Part shown: in pieces, positions 19,197 through 29,071 of the stretch | Numbering within the stretch: position 1 is the stretch's first letter | Layout: every line of letters starts with the position of its first letter | NCBI GenBank assembly: GCA_964035575.1 | Contig: OZ037877.1 | Location: 1,364,001-1,428,000, forward strand | DNA: 64,000 bases | Source of the DNA: Rhynchopus sp. YZ270_cl-10 | Lineage: Eukaryota; Euglenozoa; Diplonemea; Diplonemida; Diplonemidae | Direction of reading: 5' to 3' | Program-made: the position numbers and the translations under genes | Notes under the pieces: model-generated | What the model was told of the DNA's origin: nothing | Database searches by the model: none | The model's input: only the letters and a program-made list of their open reading frames with translations

Positions 19197-22100
19197 TTCC
19201 GGCTGTTGGATGTGGATGGGTTCGATTTCTTGGGCATCCCCATTGGGTCTGCGGCATTCTGCGAGGAGTACATGGCCCGGAAGGTGGACGATTCCCGCCG
19301 CAACCTGGAAGCCCTTGTGGACCTCGGGGACTCCCAGGCAGCCTTCTACGTACTGAGATACTGCGAAGGCTACTGCCGCATGGTGTTCTACATGCGGGGG
19401 ATCCCACAGTGCGCGGAGTACCTGACGGCCTTTGACGACCTGATCGACAGGTGCCTGGCTGCGCTTCTGCATGACCCGGATGGGGCGCTGCCGGAGTTGG
19501 CAAGGGCGCAGGCGGCGCTTCCTGTGGCGCTTGGGGGGCTGGGTATCCGTCGCACAGTGGACCATCGGACGGCTGCGTCCCTCGCCTCTCAGTCAGGGAA
19601 CCTGCAACTGTCGCAGGCCTTGGACCCTGCCTTCACCTGGGATGAGGAGAGATGGAACAGCGCAGCTGAGGAGTACAACTCCAGGGTACCGGTGGCGTTT
19701 CACGTGGACAGGGCCCAGCCGAAGAAGATCCTGGAGCAGCAGAGTCTGTCATCTGCGGTGATTGACGCCCAGGCAGACAAGTTGATGCAACAGCTCTGCA
19801 TGCGAGACCGAGCACGGATGAAGTCCCTTCTCCTGCCGCTTTCTGGGACGTACCTCACGGCGACACCATCAGCAAGGAACCAGATGTCTTCAGCGGATTT
19901 TGCGGTTGTGACCCGTTTCCGACTAGGGGTGGCCATCCATGCGGAGGGAACGACTTGCTCGGCATGTCAGGGGGGGCAGAAAAGGGTTGTCATGGACTCC
20001 TTTGGCGACCACACCTTTGGCTGCCCCTACTCCAAACACCGCGTCGCCCGCCACAACGCCTTGCGGGATTCGGTGTACAGAGCGGCTCAAGGGGCGGGCT
20101 TGGACCCTGCTTTGGAGGAGACCGTGCGAGTGGAGTTGGAGTCTAAGAAGCGGCCAGGCGATGTCTACCTCCCAGTAGGAGTGGCGGAAAATGGACCTCG
20201 TTGTTTGGACATCACCCACGTGTGCCCCACCTTGCCTTCCTACAGAACAGGGGCCTCGAAGTTTGTGGGCTGGTCGGCGAAGAACCAGGGCCAGGTCAAA
20301 CGGGAGAAGCACGAGCGGGATTTGAACAAGATCAACACCAAGTTCTCCCCTATTGTGTTTGAAGCCTTCGGGGGTGCAGGCGACGAGGCGAACCTCTTGA
20401 TTGCGCAGCTTGGAGGCCTGACGACGGGACAGACGTCGCACCTAACAGGGTCGGCAGAGTTGCGCATCCGGGAGAGCATTGCGGTGGCGTACCAGAAAAA
20501 GGTCGCATCTTCCTTTCTGGAGCGGGGTGCTATGTGTGTAGGGATTGCCACCCTGAAGCGGGAGCCGTGTGTGGAGGTAGATGTGGCACCGTCTGCAGAG
20601 GACATGGACCGGTTTGGACGCCGCAGTGCAGGGGCTGTGGAACCTCTCTGTGATGATGCGAACCCTGACGACGATATGAGTCGTCCTGCTCCAGACCGGT
20701 CGGAGGAGCAGCAGGGGAAGCGCAAGAGGGACGTGAAGCCGGACCACGTGGAGCCACCGAGGAAGCGGACCGGGAGGTTTGATTCGGCTACCGTGATTCC
20801 GGAAGGGCCGGGTCTCGATGTGGTGCGTGAGTGGGAGTTTTTGCGTGAGTGCCCGGCAGCGCAGAGGCCTCGGGCGACGGAACAGGCGGCCAAGCTGGGA
20901 GCCTCGAAGGTGACTTGGTCATTTGTGGCGGGGGACTGTGCTTTTGAGGCTTTGCTCTTCGCCACCGGGCGCACGGATTTGTCGGTGGAGGGTCTGCGCC
21001 AGGCGGCAGTGAAGAAGGTCCAGGGCCGCGCTGATCTGTCGAGTGCGGCTGTCCCTAATTTTGGGGTCTGGCAGCGGCTGATGACGAGTGGGGACAGAGG
21101 AGACCAGCGTACGTGGGCGGATGCCATTGCAGTGGCGGGGGCAGGGGAGGCTCTTGAGGTATCTGTGGTCATCCTCAACGAGTTCGCCCGCCCTTCTCTG
21201 ATGGTGCCAAGAAAACGGCCTAAGGCAGTGGTCCTTCTCCTCCACTCGGGTGACCAGGATGCGGCAGATGGATCCGGCAGTATCCCGGGACACTACGAGC
21301 CCCTCACCATGGACCCGGCTCTGCAGCAGCACATCCTGTCTTTTGAGGCCACAGGTGGTAAGGGGGAGTGCCAGTCAGAGCGCCCCATGGCTTTTGTGGG
21401 AGCGAGGGAGGCGGAGGCGTCGAACACTTTCCTGCAGTGCGAACAATGCAGCAAGCTCTTCGATGCGTCGGACGCACACTTCTGCTGTCACACGTGTGGT
21501 GGCTTGGCATGTCTGCACTGCGCTCAGGGGTCCAAGCACTGCCCTCTGTCGCAAATTGGCAGGGCGGAATACTTCAGTGCCCTGTCTTTTTTGCACTCGA
21601 ATGTTCCGGCTCAGGCTGCCTCTGCGGAGGGGAGCGGAGACCCACCACCTAAACGGGCTCCTTCTCCAGCAGTGCCAGCTCCCGAGGGCGAGGACGTCGA
21701 GGAGGTAGACACGCCAATGGCGGGCGAAGAGGGGCAGCAGGCAGAACAGAAGCAGCAGAAGCACGAGAAGCAACGGAAACAGCAGAAGCAGCAACAACAA
21801 AAGGCGGACCAGGAGAAGAAGGAAGCGTTGCAGCGTGCGTCGGACGCGTGGCAGCAAGCCCTGGAGGTACGGCGGGAGCATCGTCGGTCGTGGGGACCGG
21901 ATTTGGCCGCGCTTCGGGGCACTTTTGGCGACCGCCAGCAGGAGTTGAGTCGTTTCCTGGAGGAACAGAATGTGCGTCTGGACCAGGCGAAGGCGGCGGA
22001 CAGGCATCGTGTGGAGGAGCTGACCGCCAGGCACAAGCGGGAACTCGCAGAGGACGCGAAGAGGATGCATGCGCAGTACTTGGAAGACTGCGATCGGCAC

Positions 22101-23555
22101 CCCGAAGCAGGAGAGTCGCTCCGGGCGGAGTATGACAGGCAACGCTGCGAGAGGCATTACGCCATCGCAGCTAAGCATGAGTCGGAGCAGAAGGCGACCA
22201 CTCTGTTGTTGACGGCGGTGAACCTCTCCCGACAGCTGGAGGCAGAACGCATGGTGGCATACGGGCGGTGCTTTGGGGTGGTGTGCGAAGGGCGGCTATT
22301 CCTCCCCTGCCATGCGGTGCGGAGAGCGGTGGGCGACGACCCTGAAGGACTCGAACCTGACTGTGTCGGCTACTGGATGGCTCTCTTTGGTCCTCAAGGT
22401 GCTTCTCCGTGCCCGGGCGAGTTCCTGTACTGCTGGGCGACACAGCAGCCGTGGAGTGGGAACGGGGAGGGGGACGGTGATTGCCCGGAGTCGGTGGTCG
22501 CCCGTCAGGCGGTTAGGAAGATAGCAGGGGAGGCCGGATACTGCGACACCTGGGGCAAGACCAGCGCGGTCATCGTCGTTCGGGAAGGCAGGGTCAGCTG
22601 GGGAACCCCTTCTCGGGATCAGCTGGAGGAGGAGGTGGGGCGACAGGCCGAGGCGGCAGACACCGAGGTGCGTGTGAAGGTGGAGGAGATGGATGATGAT
22701 GAGCAGGAGCAGGAGGAGGACCTCGACACCGCGATGGAGGGGGCGGATCGCTCGCATCCTCTGTCAGTGGAAGGCATCCCTGACCAGAAGAAGCAAGCGA
22801 GGGTGAGGGAATTGCTGAGGGCGCAGAGCGAGGCTTGGATGTGGACGGAGGAGGAGCGGACGGAGAGGGGGGGTCTTTTCCCGTGCCTCACCATGGGGTC
22901 GCCGGTGCCTTCTTCTGTGACGAAGTGGATCTCCCTGTTCCACTACCATCAGGGAGAGAAACAGGATGGCAGACCCTTGTTGTCACTCCCCCTCTCTACC
23001 GCTACTTTCACTCAGTGGTATGAGGTGATGAAGGTGGTGGGTTTGCATGAGTGGTCGGTTAAGGAAAAGTGCAAGGCAAAGTCGACGTTGCATGCCCTGA
23101 CGGACAACCGGAGCAGTAGGGGGCAGGCCTTTGCAGCGGAGAGTACAAGGAGGGAGAATGAGGCACGAGCGGCTCGAGAGGGAATAGGCCGACAACCTCA
23201 AGCCTCCTCTTCTTCTTCTTCTTCCTCCACCTCTGCAGGCCGTGGCACTACAACCTCCATCGCCCAACCTGCAGTCTCCACTTCTTCCTCCTCCTCATCG
23301 GCAGGCCGTGGCAATGCAACCTCCTCCGCCCAACCTGCTCCTTCCCCAGCTCCCAAAGGACCCCAGCGCCATGCAGCTCAGGGTAGGTCCAACACGTCGA
23401 ACGTGTTCACCGACGCAGTGGCACAAGCGACGCAGCATGTGCTCTCGCCCCAGGTGGTGCAGAGAGGGCGCAATGGTCGCGGTGGTGGACAGAAGGGGAG
23501 ACAGAGCGGAGGAAAGCAGGGGCAAAAGGGGAATAAGAGGAATAAGAGGCATTAG
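19197..23555 (+). CDS. Retrotransposon polyprotein fragment: RLE, OTU protease, zinc finger, coiled coil
   Basis: Open frame continuous with upstream non-element sequence back to 18873, but element-derived codons start at the Phe codon 19197. It keeps the thumb of the RT, the zinc site, the endonuclease core (KRPGDV, CLDITHV), the OTU protease (GDCAFEAL, GHYEPL), the Cys/His finger and the coiled coil. It lacks RT motifs A to C. Differences from copy 1 include one extra codon near 20692 and fewer Ser codons in the serine run. It cannot encode an active reverse transcriptase. Confidence 0.8.
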   Translation, partial: FRLLDVDGFDFLGIPIGSAAFCEEYMARKVDDSRRNLEALVDLGDSQAAFYVLRYCEGYCRMVFYMRGIPQCAEYLTAFDDLIDRCLAALLHDPDGALPELARAQAALPVALGGLGIRRTVDHRTAASLASQSGNLQLSQALDPAFTWDEERWNSAAEEYNSRVPVAFHVDRAQPKKILEQQSLSSAVIDAQADKLMQQLCMRDRARMKSLLLPLSGTYLTATPSARNQMSSADFAVVTRFRLGVAIHAEGTTCSACQGGQKRVVMDSFGDHTFGCPYSKHRVARHNALRDSVYRAAQGAGLDPALEETVRVELESKKRPGDVYLPVGVAENGPRCLDITHVCPTLPSYRTGASKFVGWSAKNQGQVKREKHERDLNKINTKFSPIVFEAFGGAGDEANLLIAQLGGLTTGQTSHLTGSAELRIRESIAVAYQKKVASSFLERGAMCVGIATLKREPCVEVDVAPSAEDMDRFGRRSAGAVEPLCDDANPDDDMSRPAPDRSEEQQGKRKRDVKPDHVEPPRKRTGRFDSATVIPEGPGLDVVREWEFLRECPAAQRPRATEQAAKLGASKVTWSFVAGDCAFEALLFATGRTDLSVEGLRQAAVKKVQGRADLSSAAVPNFGVWQRLMTSGDRGDQRTWADAIAVAGAGEALEVSVVILNEFARPSLMVPRKRPKAVVLLLHSGDQDAADGSGSIPGHYEPLTMDPALQQHILSFEATGGKGECQSERPMAFVGAREAEASNTFLQCEQCSKLFDASDAHFCCHTCGGLACLHCAQGSKHCPLSQIGRAEYFSALSFLHSNVPAQAASAEGSGDPPPKRAPSPAVPAPEGEDVEEVDTPMAGEEGQQAEQKQQKHEKQRKQQKQQQQKADQEKKEALQRASDAWQQALEVRREHRRSWGPDLAALRGTFGDRQQELSRFLEEQNVRLDQAKAADRHRVEELTARHKRELAEDAKRMHAQYLEDCDRHPEAGESLRAEYDRQRCERHYAIAAKHESEQKATTLLLTAVNLSRQLEAERMVAYGRCFGVVCEGRLFLPCHAVRRAVGDDPEGLEPDCVGYWMALFGPQGASPCPGEFLYCWATQQPWSGNGEGDGDCPESVVARQAVRKIAGEAGYCDTWGKTSAVIVVREGRVSWGTPSRDQLEEEVGRQAEAADTEVRVKVEEMDDDEQEQEEDLDTAMEGADRSHPLSVEGIPDQKKQARVRELLRAQSEAWMWTEEERTERGGLFPCLTMGSPVPSSVTKWISLFHYHQGEKQDGRPLLSLPLSTATFTQWYEVMKVVGLHEWSVKEKCKAKSTLHALTDNRSSRGQAFAAESTRRENEARAAREGIGRQPQASSSSSSSSTSAGRGTTTSIAQPAVSTSSSSSSAGRGNATSSAQPAPSPAPKGPQRHAAQGRSNTSNVFTDAVAQATQHVLSPQVVQRGRNGRGGGQKGRQSGGKQGQKGNKRNKRH

Positions 23556-23921
23556 AGTGAGAGTTAGAGGGAGAGAGTGTGTGTGTAGATGCGTGTAGAG
23601 AATGACAGTTTGCCCCATGTTTATTTTTAAAAACCCTTTTTATTTTGTGTTTTTTGTTCTTTTCATGCCCCCCCCCCTTTCCTTTCCCCTTCCTTTTGTT
23701 AATATTTTTGGTTGGCTGCTGGCTAGGACGGGTCTACCCCAGCGACGGCCCTTAGCCCTTGGACGAGGGTAGAGGGCAGTCTCGGAGTAAGACCTGTCTA
23801 AGAGCCAGGCCAGTGGCATCAGGAGCCATTGGGCCACTTTTATAGATTGTGCAGTAGAGTAGAGTTTGTACAGAACTCTTGTCCTTTGAGTTCCTTTTTT
23901 CACTCCTTTAGTAATTTCATG
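19197..23921 (+). mobile_element. RLE/OTU LINE, copy 2, truncated at both ends
   Basis: Homology to copy 1 begins at 19197 (copy 1 position about 11179), so the 5' end including the RT catalytic motifs is missing. At the 3' end homology stops at about 23913-23921, some 600 bp short of the poly(A) tail seen in copy 1, and fuses to a broken tRNA-Gly gene. The 3' loss is therefore a later deletion or recombination, not normal target-primed insertion. Over the shared part the two copies differ only at scattered sites plus small indels in the 3' UTR. Confidence 0.85.
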
Positions 23922-23981
23922 GAATCGAACCCGGGTCGAACCCTTGGGAGGGGTCCATCATGCCACTAGACCACGGTCGCC
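23921..23981 (-). pseudogene. tRNA-Gly(CCC), truncated in the T arm
   Basis: The 5' acceptor strand, D arm, anticodon arm (loop CTCCCAA) and the T arm up to TTCGATTCC are normal. The sequence then changes to LINE 3' UTR, so the 3' acceptor strand and part of the T stem are missing. Not expected to make a working tRNA. Confidence 0.75.
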
Positions 23982-24006
23982 TTATCAAGGGATAAAAGGG
24001 CTCGAC

Positions 24007-24079
24007 GCTCTCGTGGCCTAGTGGTTAAGGCACAGGTCTTATGAGCCTGGGATCGCGGGTTCAAACCCCGCCGGGAGCA
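24007..24079 (+). tRNA. tRNA-Ile(TAT)
   Basis: Complete cloverleaf: acceptor GCTCTCG/CGGGAGC, anticodon stem CAGGT/GCCTG, loop CTTATGA. Base 37 is G, unusual for Ile, so the identity is a little less certain than the fold. Confidence 0.75.
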
Positions 24080-24161
24080 AAGCCTTTTTTTTGTTCTGTG
24101 AAACACTGTTCATTCCTCCTGTTCTTTCGATGACTCCTCCAGAAGTTGCAAAGGAACAGTA

Positions 24162-24243
24162 GCGGACGTATCCAAGTGGTTACGGAGGTGCACTCGAAAT
24201 GCATTGGGCTCTGCCCGCGCAGGTTCAAATCCTGCCGTCCGCG
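24162..24243 (+). tRNA. tRNA-Ser(CGA)
   Basis: Class II tRNA with long variable arm; acceptor GCGGACG/CGTCCGC, anticodon loop CTCGAAA, discriminator G as in serine tRNAs. Confidence 0.95.
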
Positions 24244-24299
24244 TTATTGCCTTTTTGCTGTGCAGGGGGAAGTCCTGTACATTCCACACATCCCAAATA

Positions 24300-24900
24300 A
24301 ATTTTCACTGGGAGTAAGTGATTAGGGCATGATGTGTGATGCTCCAATTTGCGCTTCATAATGGATTCAGGAGCATCCAAACATCCCATTTTCCCGTTAG
24401 TTTCCCATTTTTGACGATCTGGCTATTGCAGAATAGCGGTGAATATGACATTTTGCTGGGTCATTTTAGCCACCTCGATTAGGACACTTCTGATGCTCTA
24501 ATTTGCGTTTACAACATCATAATGCATTCAGGAGCAGCCGAATAACCCATTATCCCAACGTTTTCGCGTTTTTGACCATTTTTGCTGTTACGAAATATCC
24601 GGTGAAAAATGGGAAAATTCCATGTTTCACTGAGGATATGTGTGATACTCCAATTTGTGGTTACAACATCACAATGCATTCAGGAGCGCCCAAATAACCC
24701 ATTTTCCCAACGTTTTTGCGTTTTTGGCCATTTTTGCTATTGCAGAATAGAGGCAAAAAAGACAGTTTACTGGGTCATTTTCGCCAAATCGATCAGGGCA
24801 CTTCTGATGCTCCAATCAAATCGTCCAACCTCATAATGCATTCAGGAGCACCCAAATAACACATATTCCCAACGTTTTCGCGTTTTTGATCCTGTGTGAG
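24300..24900. repeat. Diverged 172-bp satellite monomers, inverted orientation
   Basis: About four degenerate monomers, each with a TGATGCTC block, then CATTCAGGAGC and CCCAACGTTTT-like blocks. They match the reverse complement of the regular array at 27020-28965 but with many differences. Confidence 0.7.
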
Positions 24901-24942
24901 CAATCCAGAACAACTTTGTGCTTCAGTAAAAAATAGTAAAAA

Positions 24943-25061
24943 GGATTCAAGCACCCGGACTTCCCAGCTGGTCACCCACGCCAGTACTATCCAGGCCTGC
25001 TGGTGCTTAACTTCTCAAATCAGGTGGGATGAGGTGTATTCACCAGAGTATGGCCGAATAC
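24943..25061 (-). rRNA. 5S rRNA: 5S ribosomal RNA
   Basis: 119 nt with the conserved internal control region (GAAGTTAAGCACCAGCAGG, reading on the minus strand) and complementary ends. One G-to-A difference (GCCTGATTT now ACCTGATTT) from the other copies. A T-run follows its 3' end. Confidence 0.92.
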
Positions 25062-25145
25062 AATACTGAGTCATGGTGGACAACATGTGAACAGGTTGTT
25101 TGTGACCTAACAATGGACTAGAAATAGAACAGTGAACAAAAAACA

Positions 25146-25218
25146 AGGCACTAGAGGGGATCGAACCCTCGACCTCTCGCTTACTGGGCGAGCGCTCTAA
25201 CCACTGAGCTATAGCGCC
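25146..25218 (-). tRNA. tRNA-Thr(AGT), encodes C33
   Basis: Acceptor GGCGCTA/TAGTGCC, anticodon stem CTCGC/GCGAG, loop CCAGTAA. Position 33 is C where T is nearly universal. Confidence 0.92.
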
Positions 25219-25339
25219 ATGCTTTCTCTCCATCTTCTTTTCTTTGAAGGGGGTCTTTTGAAATGTACAGAGCACGCATCAAAAATTTCCTTCATACCTC
25301 CGCAATGGTGAAAAAAATTTTAACGAAGGAGCCTAGTAA

Positions 25340-25421
25340 GGCGAGGTGGCCGAGTGGTCTAAGGCGCTACGTTCAGGTCGTAGTCTCTTCGGGGGCGTGA
25401 GTTCAAACCTCACCCTCGTCA
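25340..25421 (+). tRNA. tRNA-Leu(CAG)
   Basis: Class II tRNA; acceptor GGCGAGG/CCTCGTC, loop TTCAGGT, long variable arm. Confidence 0.95.
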
Positions 25422-25497
25422 CTTTTTCTTCGTTGTGTGATCATCTAAAACCTATTTCCGCCCAAAGCTTGTTGTTTTATAGAAGCATCATAATTGT

Positions 25498-25570
25498 GGG
25501 GCTCTTAGCTCAGTGGAAGAGCGCCCGTTCCGCATACGGGAGGCCGAGAGTTCGAACCTCTCAGGGTCCA
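25498..25570 (+). tRNA. tRNA-Ala(CGC), encodes C33
   Basis: Acceptor GGGCTCT/AGGGTCC including the G3-T70 wobble pair that marks alanine tRNAs; anticodon stem CCCGT/ACGGG, loop TCCGCAT. Confidence 0.93.
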
Positions 25571-25644
25571 CAGTTTTTTTTCTGATTTGTTTCCTCCTGT
25601 GTAAATTGGTTCTCAGAGCTTTCACACCTTGCTCCCTAAAATGT

Positions 25645-25716
25645 GGCTGTTTAGCTCAGTGGTAGAGCACATCATCCGTAATGATGGGGTCGTGGGTTCA
25701 ATCCCCACAGCGGCCT
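25645..25716 (+). tRNA. tRNA-Thr(CGT), encodes C33
   Basis: Acceptor GGCTGTT/AGCGGCC, anticodon stem CATCA/TGATG, loop TCCGTAA. Confidence 0.93.
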
Positions 25717-25827
25717 AGGTTTTTTTCAGAGCTTTCCTTTCAGACCTTTACAACCTAACTTGGGGTTTGTGGGTTTGCGGTCACTGGTGCACACATGGCC
25801 TGTGGACGGGCAGGGGCAAAAAAAATT

Positions 25828-26156
25828 GGGTGCTTGCGTTGTGTGCTGGATCGGGACCACCAGTAAACTGGCAATCCCACATCCAGTTCTAATATTTGAA
25901 GTGTGAAATAGAACGCAATCGGAAGATTAGTTTACACGAATGTAAGAATAATATCGTCATGGTAATATTCTGTACAGATTGTACGGGATTTACTATCATA
26001 TGAGAGTAGTCCGTCGCAGGCCACATCGGGCCCGCAACATGACCGGTCTTCACACAAAATTGTAAAAGAATTTTCTCAGAAGAAATGTCTTTTTCAAGTT
26101 TTTGTTGTTGCTGAACGAGTTGTTTGGTTTCGAAGTAGCACACTAACTTAGCACCC
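25828..26156 (-). ncRNA. Conserved structured RNA of unknown identity (paralogue 1)
   Basis: About 329 nt, homologous to 43027-43351 and 53871-54195. Terminal stem GGGTGCT with AGCACCC, a second nested stem GTGTGCT with AGCACAC, an internal hairpin with two compensatory base-pair changes between paralogues, and a T-run after the 3' end. The RNA start lies exactly 24 nt after the U6/7SL-type promoter block. RNA polymerase III transcription is inferred. RNase MRP or P RNA is possible but I could not find their signature motifs. Confidence 0.75.
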
Positions 26157-26179
26157 AAACATACAGCAAACATCGGAAT

Positions 26180-26218
26180 ACAAGACAGGGTCGTCTTGTT
26201 GGAGATGGGTCAGGGTCT
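26180..26218 (-). promoter_or_regulatory. Pol III-type upstream promoter block
   Basis: Minus-strand copy of the ACCCTGACCCACCTCCAAC ... CCTGTCTTGT block; its 3' edge is 24 nt from the predicted RNA start at 26156. Confidence 0.75.
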
Positions 26219-26266
26219 GGACATCCTCAAAACCACACACCTAACACAACAGAAGAAAAGTAAAAA

Positions 26267-26385
26267 GGATTCAAGCACCCGGACTTCCCAGCTGGTCACC
26301 CACGCCAGTACTATCCAGGCCTGCTGGTGCTTAACTTCTCAAATCAGGCGGGATGAGGTGTATTCACCAGAGTATGGCCGAATCC
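26267..26385 (-). rRNA. 5S rRNA: 5S ribosomal RNA
   Basis: 119 nt, same as the plus-strand copy at 56856 apart from isolated differences. Complete ends. Confidence 0.93.
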
Positions 26386-26446
26386 AATAATAGGTCTGGA
26401 TAGAAAAGCTGGGAAGCGGGAAGACTTATTAACAGTCCGTTTTTAC

Positions 26447-26502
26447 CTGAGAAGTTAGACACCTCTAAGCCTGGATAGTACTGGCGTGGGTGACCAACTG
26501 GA
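26447..26502 (+). pseudogene. 5S rRNA fragment
   Basis: Only the middle of 5S is recognisable (GAGAAGTTAG, then CCTGGATAGTACTGGCGTGG) with several changes. Inverted relative to the intact gene next to it. Confidence 0.75.
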
Positions 26503-26996
26503 TAAATACACCGAAAAATAGATTTAAATTGTCAGACCGGTTCTTAGCTGTGCGCATCCATAAAAAACTAAAAAAATACTTGCGTCAGAAAATCCTAGTG
26601 TGTTGTACTGTGGTCCGATATTCTTTCGGTCCCGGGTTCAACACCTGAGACGAATAATATATTTTGGTTTTTCCAGATTTTTCTCATTTTTTTGTCTCCT
26701 CACTCTTTCTGAGAATCTTCAAAATTGTCAAAAGTGAGAAATTTTTGGGAAAATGGTCTTCCACAAAGTCAGGCCAGGGAGCCACCCAACCAGGCTCAAC
26801 TGCCACATAGGGGGGGGAGATGTGTGCTGTCTGTGTAGTCCCCTCAAAACAAGGACAGGGAAACTGTCCCCCACTGCCTTGAGCGGTGAGGAACCCCGCC
26901 ACGTAGAACAACAAGTAAACGTGGTACGAGGCAGTACCAGGGTCATGTGCCAGCACCCGCGGCAGCACTAAACCCGCCTACAATGTAGGTAATTGT
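26503..26996. other. Spacer with a GC-rich block before a poly(A) run
   Basis: 26750-26990 is GC-rich and is followed by about 21 A at 26997-27017, so it may be a retrocopy of an unknown transcript. A tRNA-like B-box (GGTTCAACACC) lies near 26637, without a good cloverleaf. Confidence 0.35.
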
Positions 26997-27019
26997 AAAA
27001 AAAAAAAAAAAAAAAATGG

Positions 27020-28965
27020 CATATTTAGGGGCTCCTGAATCCATTATGAGGTCAGATGAATCAATCTGAGCATCACACATATCCTAATAGACAAAATGTC
27101 CGTTTATCAAAATACCTGAAAATGCCTCTTTATCCTATCTAAGGATGTCAGAAACCCTTAAAAGTGCAAAAATCTTGGGAATATAGGGTTTTTGGGCCAT
27201 TCTGAATCCATTGCGGGGTCGGACGATTTGATTGGAGCATCAGAAGTATTCTAATCGGTAAAATGTCGCAAAAATATGGGCAAAATGCCTTTATACCCTA
27301 TCTAAGCAATTATAATGTGCTCTAAAACGCAAAAATCTTGGGAATATGGGGTTTTTGGGCACATCTGAGTTCATTGCGGGGTCGTACGATCAGATCTGAG
27401 CATCACATAATGTCTAGAATTTTACAGGTGCAACAAACACCTGTATTTTGGTGTAACATGCATATAACCATATCTGAATACCTTAAATTTGCACGAAAAT
27501 GCAAAAATCTTGGGAATATGGGTTTTTTGGGCACATCTGAGTCAATTGCGGGGTCGCACGATCAGATCCGAGCATCACACAATACCTAGAATTTCAACTA
27601 TGCAATAAACATGTCTATTTTGGGTAAAATGGCTAATAACCACATGTAAGTAGCTTAAAAATGCTCTAAAATGCAATAATCTTGGGAATATGGGGTTTTT
27701 GGGCACATTTGAGTTCATTGCGGGGTCGCACGATCAGATCCGAGTATCACACAATGTCTAGAATTTCAAAAAAGCAACAAACACATGTATTTTGGTGTAA
27801 AATGCATATAACCATATCTGAATGTCTCAAATACGCATGAAAATGAAGAAATCTTAGGTATATAGGGTTTTTGGGCACATCTGAGTCAATTGCGGGGTCG
27901 TACGGTCAGATCCGAGCATCAGACAATGTCTAGAATTTTAGCTATGCAACAAACACCTGTATATTGGGTAAAATGGCTAATAATCATATCTAAATGGCTC
28001 ATATATGCTCGAAAATGCAAAAATCTTGGGAATATGGGGTTTTTGGGCATTTTTGAGTTCATTGCGGGGTCGTACGATCAGATTAGAGCATCACACAATG
28101 TCTCAAATTTTACAGGTGCAACAAACACCTGTATTTTGGTGTAACATGCATATAACCATATCTGAATACCTTAAATTTGCACGAAAATGCAAAAATCTTG
28201 GGAATATGGGTTTTTTGGGCACATCTGAGTCAATTGCGGGGTCGCACGATCAGATCCGAGCATCACACAATACCTAGAATTTCAACTATGCAATAAACAT
28301 GTCTATTTTGGGTAAAATGGCTAATAACCACATGTAAGTAGCTTAAAAATGCTCTAAAATGCAATAATCTTGGGAATATGGGGTTTTTGGGCACATTTGA
28401 GTTCATTGCGGGGTCGCACGATCAGATCCGAGTATCACACAATGTCTAGAATTTCAAAAAAGCAACAAACACATGTATTTTGGTGTAAAATGCATATAAC
28501 CATATCTGAATGTCTCAAATACGCATGAAAATGAAGAAATCTTAGGTATATAGGGTTTTTGGGCACATCTGAGTCAATTGCGGGGTCGTACGGTCAGATC
28601 CGAGCATCAGACAATGTCTAGAATTTTAGCTATGCAACAAACACCTGTATATTGGGTAAAATGGCTAATAATCATATCTAAATGGCTCATATATGCTCGA
28701 AAATGCAAAAATCTTGGGAATATGGGGTTTTTGGGCATTTTTGAGTTCATTGCGGGGTCGTACGATCAGATTAGAGCATCACACAATGTCTCAAATTTTA
28801 CAGGTGCAACAAACACCTGTATTTTGGTGTAACATGCATATAACCATATCTGAATACCTCAAATTTGCACGAAAATGAAGAAATCTTGGGAAAATAGGGT
28901 TTTTGGGCCAATCTGAGTCAATTGCGGGGTCGCACGGTCAATTCCGAGTATCAGGCCCTCTCTAC
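27020..28965. repeat. 172-bp satellite array with four-monomer higher-order repeat
   Basis: Monomers of about 172 bp share TTGCGGGGTCG-(C/T)ACG, GAGCATCACACAAT and AAATCTTGGGAATATGG. 27421-28108 and 28109-28796 are two 688-bp blocks of four monomers that match base for base where I compared them, and a third block begins at 28797. Neighbouring monomers within a block differ clearly. That is a higher-order repeat, as in alpha satellite. Confidence 0.9.
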
Positions 28966-29071
28966 AACTTAGCCGGTGCTCAAACATAGGGGTTACAGGC
29001 AAATATACCTGTACACAGGCATATGACCTCTGTACGAACCTTCTTTTCACTCGAAAATGCAATTTTCTTTT

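Noticed and set aside
25889-26173. 94-codon minus-strand frame and its 141-codon counterparts at 43025 and 53869
   Set aside because: They overlap the structured RNA; frames are not conserved between paralogues whereas pairing is.
26577-26657. tRNA-like B box (GGTTCAACACC)
   Set aside because: No acceptor pairing and only a 4-bp anticodon stem; at most a dead tRNA relic.
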